64,000 bases of DNA from Zonotrichia leucophrys gambelii. Taxonomy: Eukaryota; Chordata; Aves; Passeriformes; Passerellidae. This document shows positions 1 to 10,749 of this stretch, piece after piece (the stretch's first letter is position 1; each line of letters begins with the position of its first letter). The position numbers were made by a program, and so were the translations under genes. Below the pieces are notes generated by a model. The model did no database searches. It saw nothing but the letters and a program-made list of their open reading frames with translations, and was not told the DNA's origin. The stretch lies in NCBI RefSeq assembly GCF_028769735.1, contig NC_088171.1, forward strand, positions 64,904,216 to 64,968,215. The letters are read 5' to 3'.

Positions 1-363
1 TCAGAAGAAACGAACTCCTTCCCGCCTCGAAGGCGCTGTTAGGAATCAGAGGAAGAAGCTGATGATGACCAGACAGAATCCTGTATTTGAATGGAATTTA
101 TGCACCATGTATGAAGTGTATGAATATGCAACAGAGTATTGTTTTTAAGGGTTAATCCTTTGTTAACGGGGGTCCTTTTTCGGGCTCGTGATGCCCAGAA
201 AAAGGTACCTGGACGTCCGTAACTCTTTGGTTCTATTGTCTCGAATTGTCCTAATTCAAATTATCCAAATTATTATTACTCTAATTGTATTACTATTTTT
301 ATAACCATTTTATTATTATTAAACTTTTAAAATTTTAAAAACAAGTGATTGGCGTTTTTCACA
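1..363 (+). mobile_element. Solo endogenous retrovirus LTR, 3' part (5' end outside window)
   Basis: AT-rich sequence that ends in a terminal CA at about 361-363, with an ATTAAA polyadenylation-like signal at 318-323. The text resembles a common passerine ERV LTR that I recognise from memory. The sequence changes abruptly at 364 to CpG-rich promoter DNA. No internal gag, pol or env follows, so this is a solo LTR or the 3' LTR of an element to the left. The 5' end and the target-site duplication cannot be checked here. Confidence 0.7.
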
Positions 364-720
364 CCCGCCTCCCGCCCTGCCGGGGGATTCCCGGGAGCTC
401 CGCACGTAGGTGCAAAGACACCAGCGCCTCCTTCTCCGCAAACCCTGGCTGCGGGCCCCACTCTGCCCTGCCTCTGGGGTGAGTTTTCACTTGGGTTTCG
501 CGCTTGCAGCTTTCCTTTCCTTCCCCAGAACGGCCGGAAAAGGGAAGTTTTGGGCGGTGCGTGGCTGCCTGGCCTCCCCTTCCGCCGCCTGCTCCGCCCC
601 GGTTGCTGCGGAGCGGGGCGGCCGCGCAGGTGGGAGCCAGCGGTGTCCCTGTGCCCCCGGGGCTGCCTTCCCAACAACGCCGCCTGCAGCCCTTGGGCTC
701 GACTCAGGGCCGAGGCTTTA
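364..720 (+). promoter_or_regulatory. TMEM14C: CpG-island promoter of TMEM14C
   Basis: GC-rich, CpG-dense stretch that begins right after the LTR and ends just before the first coding exon, against an AT-rich background on both sides. This is the usual promoter type of a housekeeping mitochondrial gene. No clear TATA box is seen. The transcription start is not fixed by sequence alone. Confidence 0.65.
400..478 (+). other. TMEM14C: Probable noncoding first exon (5' UTR) of TMEM14C; start uncertain
   Basis: A strong donor consensus GTGAGT sits at 479-484 inside the CpG island, and a good acceptor (pyrimidine tract then CAG, ending 835) lies 8 bases before the start codon. This implies an untranslated first exon ending at 478 and an intron of 479-835. 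The 5' limit given is a guess. Confidence 0.45.
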
Positions 721-835
721 GGCAGGTCCTGCTTGGGGAAGAGCTTGCCATAGCAAAATGCTTTGCTTTTTTAAATTTTTCCTCCCCTGACAAAGGTTGA
801 GAGGTGCTGATCTTCACCCCGGTTTTCTCTTCCAG

Positions 836-919
836 TTTTCGGCATGGCAGTGGACTGGCTCGGTTTTGGCTACGCCGCCCTGGTGGCATCAGGAGGGATC
901 ATTGGCTATGCGAAAGCAG
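836..919 (+). CDS. TMEM14C: TMEM14C exon 2 (first coding exon; ATG at 844)
   Basis: Acceptor AG at 834-835; eight untranslated bases; residues 1-25 plus the first base of a Gly codon; donor GTAGGG at 920. It encodes the first hydrophobic helix. Confidence 0.88.
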
Positions 920-3900
920 GTAGGGTGCCGAAAGGTGCTTCTGTCTCCCTCCCTCTTCCCCCACCACCCCCTCCTCCCCCTCCCCAATAACTTGGTGTGA
1001 GCTGGGCAGCTTTTTACGAAAGCATCCTATCTCGAAGTTGACCCATATGTAAATTTTATCGGTTTGTGCCATGTGCTGATAACTTTCTGCTGTTGGGGTG
1101 TGCTGGATTTTGAGTTGAGCTGGTGCTTTGGGCTGATAAGGCCATAATCTGCTTTCTGGAGGATGCTGATATCTGCTCTGTGCTCTTTGGGTGAACTGTC
1201 ATAAGTTTGCTTCAGAAAGGCTTTTTCCTTGCTTTTTAAAATACAAGCATTCTGTAAGTGTTCTGTATCTTCAAGTGACATAAATCACCACTGCTCCTCC
1301 TTAAGAGATTTATTCCCATTTTAATCTTTGATGATAACAGTATACTGCAAGCTGCAGAGAGCTTTCAGAACTATCTTTTCTCCAAGTAGAGCTGAACAGT
1401 GCAAATCAGTCCTTAAACTTGTTTCTCTTCTGGGCTCTGCATCATAAGCTTACCCTGTGACCTACTGCTTTCATTTCCTGTCCTTTTTCTGAGTTTGCCC
1501 TCCTCCAGACAGAACTGTGGATTTATTCCTGCTGCAACACTGTCTCTTTCAGCTTTGAAAATCCCTAAGCCATCTTAGTTTTTATGATAGGAAGGGGCAT
1601 TGCTGAAGTCAGTAAGACTCTTACCAGTGCATTTGACTAGATAGATGCTAGTGCCTATTCCAGTCTGTTTTCCATTGGCCTAGATTTATCCTTTGGGTTG
1701 TGAGTGGAGTTTAGGACAGAAGGGACAATACTGAGAACTTAAGTAACTAATTGCATCTGTATTTCTCCAAGGCCATTATGAAATGATGGGTGTCTTTCTT
1801 GTCCTTTGGAACCCAATTGGGAGGACATGGTTATGTTCAGGCAAGGGAATCCAGGTCACAGGATTATTGAAGGGGAACAGAAACTCGTATGGTAACTGCT
1901 GGAGAGAGAGAAAAAAAAACAACCATACAAAGGAGCCATTATATCCTTACTAATAACTTGGGGAAACCAAAAGAAAATGGAACTTTCATGCATAGAACTA
2001 AGTTGATCTGTTCTTTTACAACCTGATGTATCTACCCACACAGACAGGGGGCAGTAGTAGGTGCCTTTGGAGCAGTATGAGAACATGGCAATCAAAGAGA
2101 GAGTGAGTGAGTGAGTGAGTTATTGATTTATTTTTCTGTCTTCATTTAGCAAGTTCTCTGGGTCCCTGTGTTTTGAAATGTAGGAACTTCTTGAGCCAGA
2201 GGTGATGTGGTTGTCCTAGAAGTGTATGTGTCATATCTACTTAAACAATGCCTTGATGTAAAATTCAAGAAAATTATGGATGTTTCTTGGCTCCCAGGCT
2301 TGTGGAAAGCATTGTAGCTACCACAGATTTATTTTGAACTCATATTCTGTGCAAAGCAGCCACCTAGTAGAGTGTGCATCTTTTCCTTGCACATGTGCAA
2401 GTATATCAGGTGCTTTCTATCATCTTTGTATCTTGCTTTTTGTACCATAAGCAGGATTCAAAACAATGTTACAGCAACCTTGTTGATGATTGAAAAATTA
2501 TTACTTTCTGGAAGAAATATGCAGTCCTCCTTTAACATTGACAGGAGATCTTTATCAATTTAGTTTTTCAATCTCAAATCTTTGAAAGGTGACCTCAGAA
2601 ATGGAATGTATAAAGAGCCACCTTCAGTAGCATTAAGTCCTTAATCCTCTGTTGGCCTTATGGAGGGCATTCACCACTCAAAGTGATCATGCTACTTCAT
2701 TACTTGATATACTCTATAAATAACCAATTTAGATGTGGCATCCTTTATTTTCTGGTAGGTTGGGATTATCATTTATACTAAGGACCTGATTCAAAGTTTA
2801 GGTGCATTGAGGGAACCTTCTTCCAAAGGCTTCAGCTACCTTTGGATCAAATCTCAGGTGTACTTAGGAGATATGACCTCTCTTGTTTAGCTATGCCCTT
2901 CTCCTTGGCAATTCTTTGAATGCCCTCCTGCCCAATTCCACTCACATGTCCTTTTTTCTGATCTTAAATTCTTACAATTTAGTCGTTCTATTTTACCGCC
3001 TCTCAAAGAATTTTCATAAAACTGTTTTGAAGCAACAGGCTTCAGTTTGTGCAAGGGAAACACCAATTCTTTTGCTTTTCTCACTGTTCTTTCAATCATG
3101 GATGTATTAATGGCTTTGCTGTAAGAGAACTAAATACTAATTCTGAATGTCTCTTATGCAAGAGTAATTGAAGTGGTTCTTTGTGCTGATCATGGTCTCA
3201 ATATCTTAAAAACCCCCTTCTCTAATCTTCTTTATGTCAAGGAATGATGAATACCCATTTTTTATTTTTATATATATTTTTATTTTTATATATATTTATA
3301 TTATTATATTTCTATTGCACTTATTATATTCTATATTTATTATAGTTCTATTATTATATTAGTATATTTATAGTTATATTATTATTTTTATTTTTATATT
3401 TTTTTATAATTTTTTACTTTTATGATTTTTGGTGTTTTACAAAACAGTTAAGCTGCTGACCAAGATAATCTTTATGTTTCTAAGAAATGCATTATCATTT
3501 ATTTGTTCAGGTAGTGTTCCATCACTAGCTGCTGGCCTTTTCTTTGGGAGTTTGGCTGGACTGGGTGCTTATCAGGTCTCACAGAATCCAAATAACATTT
3601 GGGTTTCTCTGAGTAAGTAATTGAAAATTTTATTTGAAAAGGATTACATTTACCCTGTATATTTAAAATTAGTACCTAAAAGTCTTTGCAGAAGAGTTAA
3701 ACACAGATAGTGTTACAAATCTAACTTCAGTGCTGTCTAAACTGAACTGGTGGCTGCCAATATGCATCTGTCTCATACTGATGTATTTGAAGGATCACAG
3801 TGCAAGAAAAGTGCTAATAAATGGATTTCTGAACTATTTTTGCCTGGAACCTTGTACTTTGAGCATCCTGCAGCAGGCTGTAACATTTTGGGAAGTAGGA

Positions 3901-5811
3901 TTCCCCTTCAGACTGACCATACCCCTAGCTGACTATTTTATTATCACGGAAAATGGCAGAGATTGTGATTGGCTTATTTTTATAAATGACAAATTTGTGA
4001 AATTACAAAGGTGTTGATGCCTGGGGAGATTTTAGAGAGAAGCAAGCTTCAGTAATGCTGTTTCTTCCTTCTCAGAATTGGAGCTTTTCTTTCCCCTGAT
4101 TTGAGAAGGTAACTGTGGAGAGTTACTGCTTAGTCAGTGTTTAAAGAGCCACCACTGACTACAGCATTTTTCCTCTGAAGCAGTGACAGAGCATCTGGCT
4201 CTTTGACATGTGAAAGTCACAAGTCAAAGGGGAATGCCCAGCATTTCTCTCCACTTCACCTTTGTTTACAGGCAGTCCACTTCCACTGGCCAGGCCAAAA
4301 GCTGTGCATGGTCAAGCCTTAATAACATAATAATAAACTGCGGATACAGCAAGCTGAAGAAGTGTGAGGTTAAGTGTTTTCCCAAATGTGTGAGACAGAT
4401 ACATTTCTGTAGCTCAGCAGCATATGGAGTCTTTTCCTCTTCATGCCTCAAAGTTTTTGAAGAAGATGTGTTCTGCTGCTGTTTGAAACAAAATTTCATT
4501 TTGAGGTGTGCATATTTTGAAGACAGGCTACTAATCAGAGCTTGAAGCATTTTAATACTGAAATATTTTTGTTTTATTGTGTGTTGGACTATGGTCCCAG
4601 TCTCTTACATATCCCATTATGTGAGATTAGGAAGTGTTCAGTGACAATGTTTTGTTTGGTGTTAGGGAGGAAGGATGTCATGGCTAGAACTGAAGATGAA
4701 CTGGATCCTGCAGGACCAGTCATCACACAGAAGCAACAGTAGGGGATAAAAGAGTTGTTGGAACAACATGTGTGCAGCTGTTACTACTGGGTAGCAGATG
4801 CATACTAAGGATAAGGATTCCATCAGTGTATGTTTTCCTTACAGCTTTTTAGCATTCAGTCTTTATGTGAGATACCATGTTCAGGGACTGTCCTTTCTAT
4901 CTTACTAAGTCAGTGAAAGTACCTGGCTCCTGTCTAGTGTCCAGTGGTCAGGGACAATTAATTCTCACCTTGGTAATGCTTAGCACACTTCCCTTTGGAA
5001 GTCTTTAGAAAACAAGTTAGTTAATTCTCAGAACATTACTACAAATTAAACATGATGCTACATGTTAGACATGATTGCTGCAAGTTAGACAAATGCTCTC
5101 TCCCTTTTTTGAGAAGTGAGGGAATTATGTGCACAAGTTTATTGATTTGCCTGTGTGTGGAAGGAGTGAGTTCTAGAGCAGTGTATCATAAATTATTTCC
5201 AGTCTCAAAAAGAGCACATTTTGAAAAACAAATTTGAGAAGTATGTGCAGAATGATATAGAGTGCACTGTCTGCTTGAACTTGATATAGAATACTTACTC
5301 TTTACAAACTGAGGCATTTTAAAATTTACACAATTTATTGACTCTTATTGTCCATTAAGTGAAGTAACCCTGTTTCTCTTTTTACTTGATGCTGCTACTT
5401 CTCCCTGTTCTGTTAGTATTTAATTATGTTTCTCCCACACATGCATCTCTGCTGACTGGACTGTACAATCTCTCATTTAAGTTACATCTGGAGCACTGAC
5501 TGCTGTCATGGGAACAAGATTTTACCACTCCAGAAAATTCATGCCTGCAGGGCTAATTGCTGGTGTCAGGTACAATACTTTTTTTTTTAACCTCCTGTGT
5601 GTGATTTCTTATTCACTTAATTAAACTCAGATGGAATGAAGATATTTTGTGTATTATTTTTGTTCCCATGCATCACTTGGATGAAGTATCTGAAAATGAA
5701 TTGATAAATTATTGTTATTATTGTTAAATTATATGTTTTTTCCCCTTATACAGTTTGTTAATGGTTGGAAGATTAGCACTGAAGATGTTGGAAAAGCCGC
5801 AGGAAAAATAA
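844..5811 (+). CDS. TMEM14C: TMEM14C, mitochondrial inner-membrane transmembrane protein 14C (four coding exons)
   Basis: The coding sequence joins 844-919, 3511-3612, 5482-5569 and 5754-5811: 324 bases, 107 residues plus a TAA stop. Every junction has GT/AG sites and the frame is kept throughout. The protein is small and very hydrophobic with four likely helices, near residues 5-24, 30-48, 57-73 and 80-101. Family landmarks are the [16 protein letters not shown] start, SVPSLAAGL in helix 2 and the [16 protein letters not shown] block, with a basic C-terminus. These fit TMEM14C better than TMEM14A. The human protein is 112 residues; the difference is mostly a shorter N-terminus before the Trp-Leu-Gly-Phe-Gly motif. 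In mammals TMEM14C lets protoporphyrinogen IX reach the mitochondrial matrix for the last steps of haem synthesis, and is needed in erythroid cells. The ATG at 844 is the only in-frame start in its exon. The same role in this bird is inferred from family membership. Confidence 0.93.
2101..2120 (+). repeat. (GAGT)5 microsatellite
   Basis: Five uninterrupted GAGT units within a TMEM14C intron, preceded by a short GA run. Confidence 0.85.
3258..3425. repeat. AT-only low-complexity array (TATTTTTA-like units)
   Basis: About 170 bases of almost pure A and T made of repeated TATTTTTATATATA-like units. It lies about 85 bases upstream of the acceptor of TMEM14C coding exon 2. Confidence 0.85.
3511..3612 (+). 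CDS. TMEM14C: TMEM14C coding exon 2
   Basis: Acceptor TTGTTCAG ending 3510; donor GTAAGT at 3613. It encodes the end of Gly26 through Leu59 (SVPSLAAGL...NNIWVSL) and leaves one base of the next codon. An apparent open frame starting at 3429 is intron read-through, not a real start. Confidence 0.92.
3613..5481 (+). other. TMEM14C: TMEM14C intron between coding exons 2 and 3
   Basis: About 1.9 kb with no recognised repeat, coding segment or RNA. Several short open frames in it lack family signatures and start or stop at random. Confidence 0.7.
5482..5569 (+). CDS. TMEM14C: TMEM14C coding exon 3
   Basis: Acceptor ATTTAAG ending 5481; donor GTACAA at 5570. It encodes Ile60 to the split Ser89 ([28 protein letters not shown]), the most family-specific stretch of the protein. 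The acceptor pyrimidine tract is short but the frame is unambiguous. Confidence 0.92.
5754..5811 (+). CDS. TMEM14C: TMEM14C coding exon 4 with stop codon
   Basis: Acceptor after a pyrimidine-rich tract ending CAG at 5751-5753. It encodes Ser89 to Lys107 ([18 protein letters not shown]) and the TAA at 5809-5811. The basic tail is typical of the family. Confidence 0.92.
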
Positions 5812-6330
5812 CCGTTAATTTTACTTCTTAGTATTTGGAAAAGGAGACCTGATCATGAAATTGCACGAATGCAGAAGTGAGAAGATGGAAAAATTTTCTG
5901 CATCAAGACATTTTTTAATCTTTTTTTATAAGGGGGAGTACAATGATGGGACAGATAGTTTATATACAAGGTAGAGCTGTTTGTGTATGGAGAGAAATGG
6001 GTCCTGGGTTTGATTTTTCTGGCATGTTTCAATGTATTTTAACACTTACATGTTTTTATATTCCAAAATATACTTCTGGCATGTATGAAGCAGAGAGAAA
6101 ATATCCTGTAATTAAGAAAATATCCACAAAGAGGCACCAGGACTAACTGGCTAAATACAATAGTGTGTCTCAAACTTTTACACTGAGTATTATGGTGTGC
6201 TTTACTTGTTGCATTCTGAATTGATATACCATGTCTTTATAATGTCCATCAAATCTTGCCTTTTTATTGTGAAATGATGCTAAAATGATGCTTTTCTATA
6301 AGTAAAATTTGTTACAAACCTTTATTTGGC
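5812..6330 (+). other. TMEM14C: TMEM14C 3' UTR, end uncertain
   Basis: Sequence after the stop has no further splice-linked coding. The best early polyadenylation candidate is AGTAAA at 6301-6306, followed by a GT-rich element near 6350-6362. A stronger hexamer, ATTAAA, lies at 6481-6486. No AATAAA is seen in between, so the true end could be about 6330 or about 6505. Confidence 0.45.
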
Positions 6331-6339
6331 CTTTTTTTT

Positions 6340-9300
6340 TGGTACAATTTCTGTGTTTGGGGACAGGGCTATTTTTTTCACCTTGTTTTCTCAGTGGAAG
6401 TCCTTGCAGTGGACTGTTAGTATCCAAGTGCTGTCTTTCAATGATATTTAAAAATCACTTTATAAATGGAGGGATAGAAGATTAAAATATGGGCCTTCAT
6501 TAACATTTCATTTTAAAACTTGTTTGAAAGGAACTTACCCTGAGGATTAACTAAGTGAGATTTGTGCTAGGCTAAATGAGCAGTTGAATGTGATCTAGAC
6601 TGTATAACTGGAGTAAAATACCCTAACACTATGTAATTCTGATCTTACAGGCTTATTTGACAATAGAATTTGTCAGCACTTTATTTTTAATCTCTTAGGA
6701 AAGTGGCTGTGCCTCTTCAAATCTGTCTTTACTAGGAAACCCTGGAGTCAGGAGGGTTCCTTGTTCTGCTGTGATGCCTGGGGACTGAAGTGTGGAAGAG
6801 GCATCAGTGGCATCTGGTGCTTTTGTTGCCACTCCATCCTTGATTGCTTCTCCTGCACTGAGTCTTGCAGTTCTGTTAGTGCAGGCACAGCTCACATGGG
6901 CTCAGCACTGTGATGGAAGAAATGTGTGAAAGAAAGTCCTTTATCAGCTTATTCTTTAGTGATTCCTAATTATTGATAAATTAGGATTCTTACCAAGTGT
7001 AACTCTATTTTAAAGTGATACCTTATGTAGTGACTATTTAGTATTTTACTTTGGGACCTTTGTACCACTGATTATATCAGAACCATGTCAATTGCTTAAC
7101 ATGAAAATGGCAAAGCAGGTTTAAATTAGCTTACATCTTACACACTTGCAGTGTTTAAAGGAATTTGTAAAAATTGCCTCAAACCCCATAAAGCAGATAC
7201 CAAACTACATAATTTCTCCATTTTGTTGGTCACTTCAGTGCTTGTATTTCCTTTTCTGAAAATGGCTTTTAGTAGTATTGAGTCAGAGTGACATTTCTAC
7301 TGTTGTGAGTCAATGGTTACCCACATGGTAGTAACAGAAAGCTATTGTAGTAGAAAGTAGTAATTACAAGCAGATCTGTAGATGTTGGGCCAGTTGTGCT
7401 GTGTGTTATCAGTTCTCTTAGCAAAAGTTATAAAATTAATTCCAAGTTTTTGAATGTATTTCATATTGTAATCTCTCTTGTTTCCAGGCACTTAATCTCT
7501 AAATAACCTGATCTGTACAGGATGAATCTCCAGGGAGCAACACTGAAAACATGTTAAAGCATGTCTGAAATTCTAGTCTCAGTTAAATCATAGTCTCTTT
7601 TGACTATACTTTAAGCAAAATCTAACAGAAGTTTTGTGATTACTTTTTTATGTATTTAAATCACCCCATGTAATTGAATAGAAAATTCTGTCATTGATAC
7701 AGAATTTTCTATGAGCCATTCAAGAATTAAAGACATAAATATCCATTCTCCAGACTGCCCCTGCTTTTAGTCTGATTGTTAGCTACTTCTAAAAGATTTC
7801 GTTCTTGGTTTTTTTTTTCCCACTGAGACTGGTCTCCATGAAAAATGAGAAAATTACTTTGGCATTAAATCCACTGTGGCTATGCCATGGCTTGAATGGA
7901 GCTTCATGTTATGAGTCAGCTTGTACATGGATTTTGGAAAGAATGATTTAGTTATTTTTGAGAAATGAACTGCTAAAATAACACTTCAATTAAGGCTGCT
8001 TGTTCAAAGCACACTCTGAAAATAAAAATATTAGTTTAATATTTTTTACAGTTTCAGCTGTCAGCACAAGCTGAAATGAATACTGATTTTTTTAAAAAGG
8101 TCCAGGAACAGGAAACTAGTTTTACTATACACATACTGAGTCACCAGGACTCAACAACTCAGAGTTTAATCACACATCCAGAACATTACAGAATTGAGAG
8201 AAGAAAAGCATTTGAGTTGTCAAATCCTCGTTTCCTAGAGTTGAGGGCCCAGGTCCTCCATTCCACATCTACTTGCCTGATAGAAACTGGGTGGCAAAAG
8301 GAGATGTCAGGTATTTTACCCCTCTCTTGAGTGGCTCGCTCAGGACCAGAGGAGGGAATTTTCTTATCACTTTGGTAGATAAGTGATCTCCTGAAAGTAG
8401 GAGTCTGCCCTAAATTTTGTAATTTTTGTTCAAGCCTGTCTTTATAATAGCAGTTGCTTACCTTAAGTCCAGGAAAGTGAGAGATGTTGGGCTCCCTTCA
8501 GCTCCTGCTCTGGATGGGTTCAAGTTCCCTTCCCAAGGAAGGGCTCCTTACCTCAGACCATGGGATATCCTGCAGGGAGAATGTTGACAGGGGAAGTCAC
8601 AGCACAGCTGAGAACAGCTGGCAAAGTTCCTGGGATCTGTGGGAAAAGGATCAACTATTTTTTAAGTCTTCTTTTAAAGTTAGACAGTAACTGGCAAAAA
8701 TGCAGAAACCTCCTGAAGCTGAGCAATGCAACTCAGATTTCTCTGCCCAGAGTGGACAACCTATATTTCACCTATATATTTACTTCTGATTAACTCCAGG
8801 GTCTCTAATTCAGGATCTTCTCTCTGGTGCCCCAATTGCTGACACTGAGGCAGCATCACATACATACAGGTTTGGAATGTTACAGAGCACCCAATTAATG
8901 AAAATGTGAGCAAATATTTTTGGGGGTGGGTCAAAATATTGAACAAATGAGTGCCTCAGTTATGGCTTAGTCTTTACAGGTACAACACTGAGACCCCTAC
9001 TTCAGCAGTAATATACTCAGGCTCAATTGTACCACTGAGTTGAGGTTACTCACACACTGATGGATATCACAACCTAAGCTGTTCTTCCAATTGATGTGAC
9101 ATTTGCAGGTATCAAAGATCTCTTTAATTTAGTACAAGTGTGTGGAATAGTGTAAGAATTCAGGCAATGTTACACTTAGTAGCATGGGCAACTGTCTTTC
9201 ACAAGCCAGCAAAGGAGAATGAGAGGTGGATGAAAGATGTTTCAAGTGGAATGGTTTAGAAGGGAAGTAGTCATGTGCTGTCCTACTTTATCACTTGTTC

Positions 9301-10165
9301 TAAGAATATGGCACAAGCCTGTTTTAATGCAAAGCGAGTCCCCTAACTCTTGTTCTGCTGCAGGCTTTGAAAGTGCAATTTGCCATGTCCCAGTTCTGTC
9401 AGTCATTGTGCTGGGAGCTGTTGGCGCTCTGTCATCACCAGCTGAGGGTCAGTCTGTGCTGAAACTAATATGGCCTGAAGTATTGCACAATTATCCTTTT
9501 GTGGTGTTAAAATTGCTGGCTTCTTGGCATTACAGTCATGCTTTCTGACTGCACAGCTTAATCACCTGGAAAAATGGGAGGGGGAAACAAAGGTCAGGAG
9601 AGCCTCCAAGCAGTTATGACACGAGGAGGAAAGTCTTTGTTTCTCCACAATCCCTACAAGTAAGAATGGAAAAAATGTTCTGTCAGTAATAGCACAGAGG
9701 CATCTGCCCTCATGTCCTCTCCTGCTTCCTTGAAATGCCATGATGGAACAGATCTAAGTGCTTATGCTTTTATGTGATATCCCCTGCTCAGTCCAGTGCA
9801 GAAGTGACTTTGGGTGTTTCCTTTAGTCTTTCTGTGCTTCTCTTCTGAACTCTGAAATAATGTTTTCTGTATCCCTTCCCTGGCTGTCTTTTACATTGCT
9901 GTTTTATACAGTGTGTGGCATTAAATGTTTCCTGCCTCAGGTGCAAGAATTGGTAAATGGAACTGATACTGTTTCAGCGCTGGTAGTTCATACAGTGGTT
10001 TGATACTCTTAGAAAAACCCTAATGAGAAAAAATATGGTACAACTAAAGTCTATTTGCCTTATTTCATCAAATATTAGCATTTGCTAATATATTGCTATT
10101 GTATTTTGAGATCCTGTTCTGCAAGCATGGTAACTAAATGGAATTGAACTTTAGTGCTAATAGTT
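6340..10165. other. Intergenic stretch with no recognised gene
   Basis: About 3.8 kb of AT-rich unique-looking sequence. The only structure picked out is a perfect hairpin at 7678-7712. The open frames here (up to about 100 codons) have no family features, coding-like splice sites or close starts and stops to support them. Confidence 0.7.
7678..7712. repeat. Perfect hairpin, 14 bp arms and 7-base loop
   Basis: The arm ATAGAAAATTCTGT at 7678-7691 is exactly complementary to ACAGAATTTTCTAT at 7699-7712, with loop CATTGAT. It could be a small palindromic element, a structured RNA stem, or chance in AT-rich DNA. Confidence 0.8.
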
Positions 10166-10497
10166 AGAATCATAAAATATTCTCAGTTGGAGGGGACTCA
10201 TGAGGATCATTGAGTACAACTCCTTACTCCACACAGAACAACCTAAAAGTGAAACTATATATCTAAGATAGATATATAGTTAGATATATATCTATATATA
10301 TACCTATATCTATAACTATGTATCTAAGATAGATAGATATATATCTATATCAATATCTTAGATATATATCTATATCTAGCTATCTAATCTAGATATCATT
10401 GTACAAGTGCTTATTGAACAGCAACAGCTTTGGGACCATCATCACTTCCCTGAGATCTTGTTTCAGTGCTTGGCCACCCCCTCATTGAAGAACAATC
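10166..10497 (-). mobile_element. CR1 LINE 3' fragment, split by an AT microsatellite
   Basis: The left part (10166-10250) reads like the reverse complement of a CR1 3' end: AATCATAAAAT, then TTGGAGGGGACTC and a diverged tract of the usual type. After the microsatellite, 10397-10497 continues with the more upstream CR1 text (AAGTGCTTATTGAA, TTCCCTGAGATCTTGTTTCAGTGC, GAAGAAC). It is an old, 5'-truncated copy. Confidence 0.7.
10250..10396. repeat. AT-rich TATC/GATA palindromic microsatellite inside CR1
   Basis: About 145 bases of TATATC, GATAGA and CTATAT units in alternating orientations, many self-complementary. It interrupts the CR1 copy. Confidence 0.85.
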
Positions 10498-10735
10498 CTC
10501 TCCTTCTCCCCTCCCCTCCCCCTCTTTTTCTTTTCTCTCTTTTTCATTTTTCTTTTTCCTTTTTTCTCTTTGTTTTTTTCTGCTTTTCCTTTATTCTTTT
10601 TTTCCCCTCTTTTTTTCTTTTCCCCCTTCCCCCCTTTTCTTTTTTTCCCTTTTTTCCTGCCTTTTTTCCTCCCCCCCCCCCCTTTTTAAATTTTTTTTCC
10701 ATTTTCTCCCTGGTGCTTGTTTGTTTGTTTGTTTT
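10498..10735 (+). repeat. Long polypyrimidine tract (C/T only with few interruptions)
   Basis: About 240 bases that are nearly all C and T on the plus strand, including a 12-C run near 10671-10682 and many T runs. Long open frames across it encode only Ser/Phe/Leu/Pro and are composition artefacts. Such tracts can adopt triplex (H-DNA) structures. Confidence 0.88.
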
Positions 10736-10749
10736 CCCCGGTTTTATTT

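Larger units (their letters stand above)
920..3510 (+). other. TMEM14C: TMEM14C intron between coding exons 1 and 2
   Basis: About 2.6 kb of ordinary unique-looking sequence. The recognisable parts are a (GAGT)n microsatellite at 2101-2120 and an AT-only low-complexity array at 3258-3425, close upstream of the acceptor. No coding or RNA gene is seen. Confidence 0.75.

Noticed and set aside
3429..3620. 63-codon frame with its own ATG at 3429
   Set aside because: Only 3511-3612 is TMEM14C exon. The upstream part is intron ending in a good acceptor.
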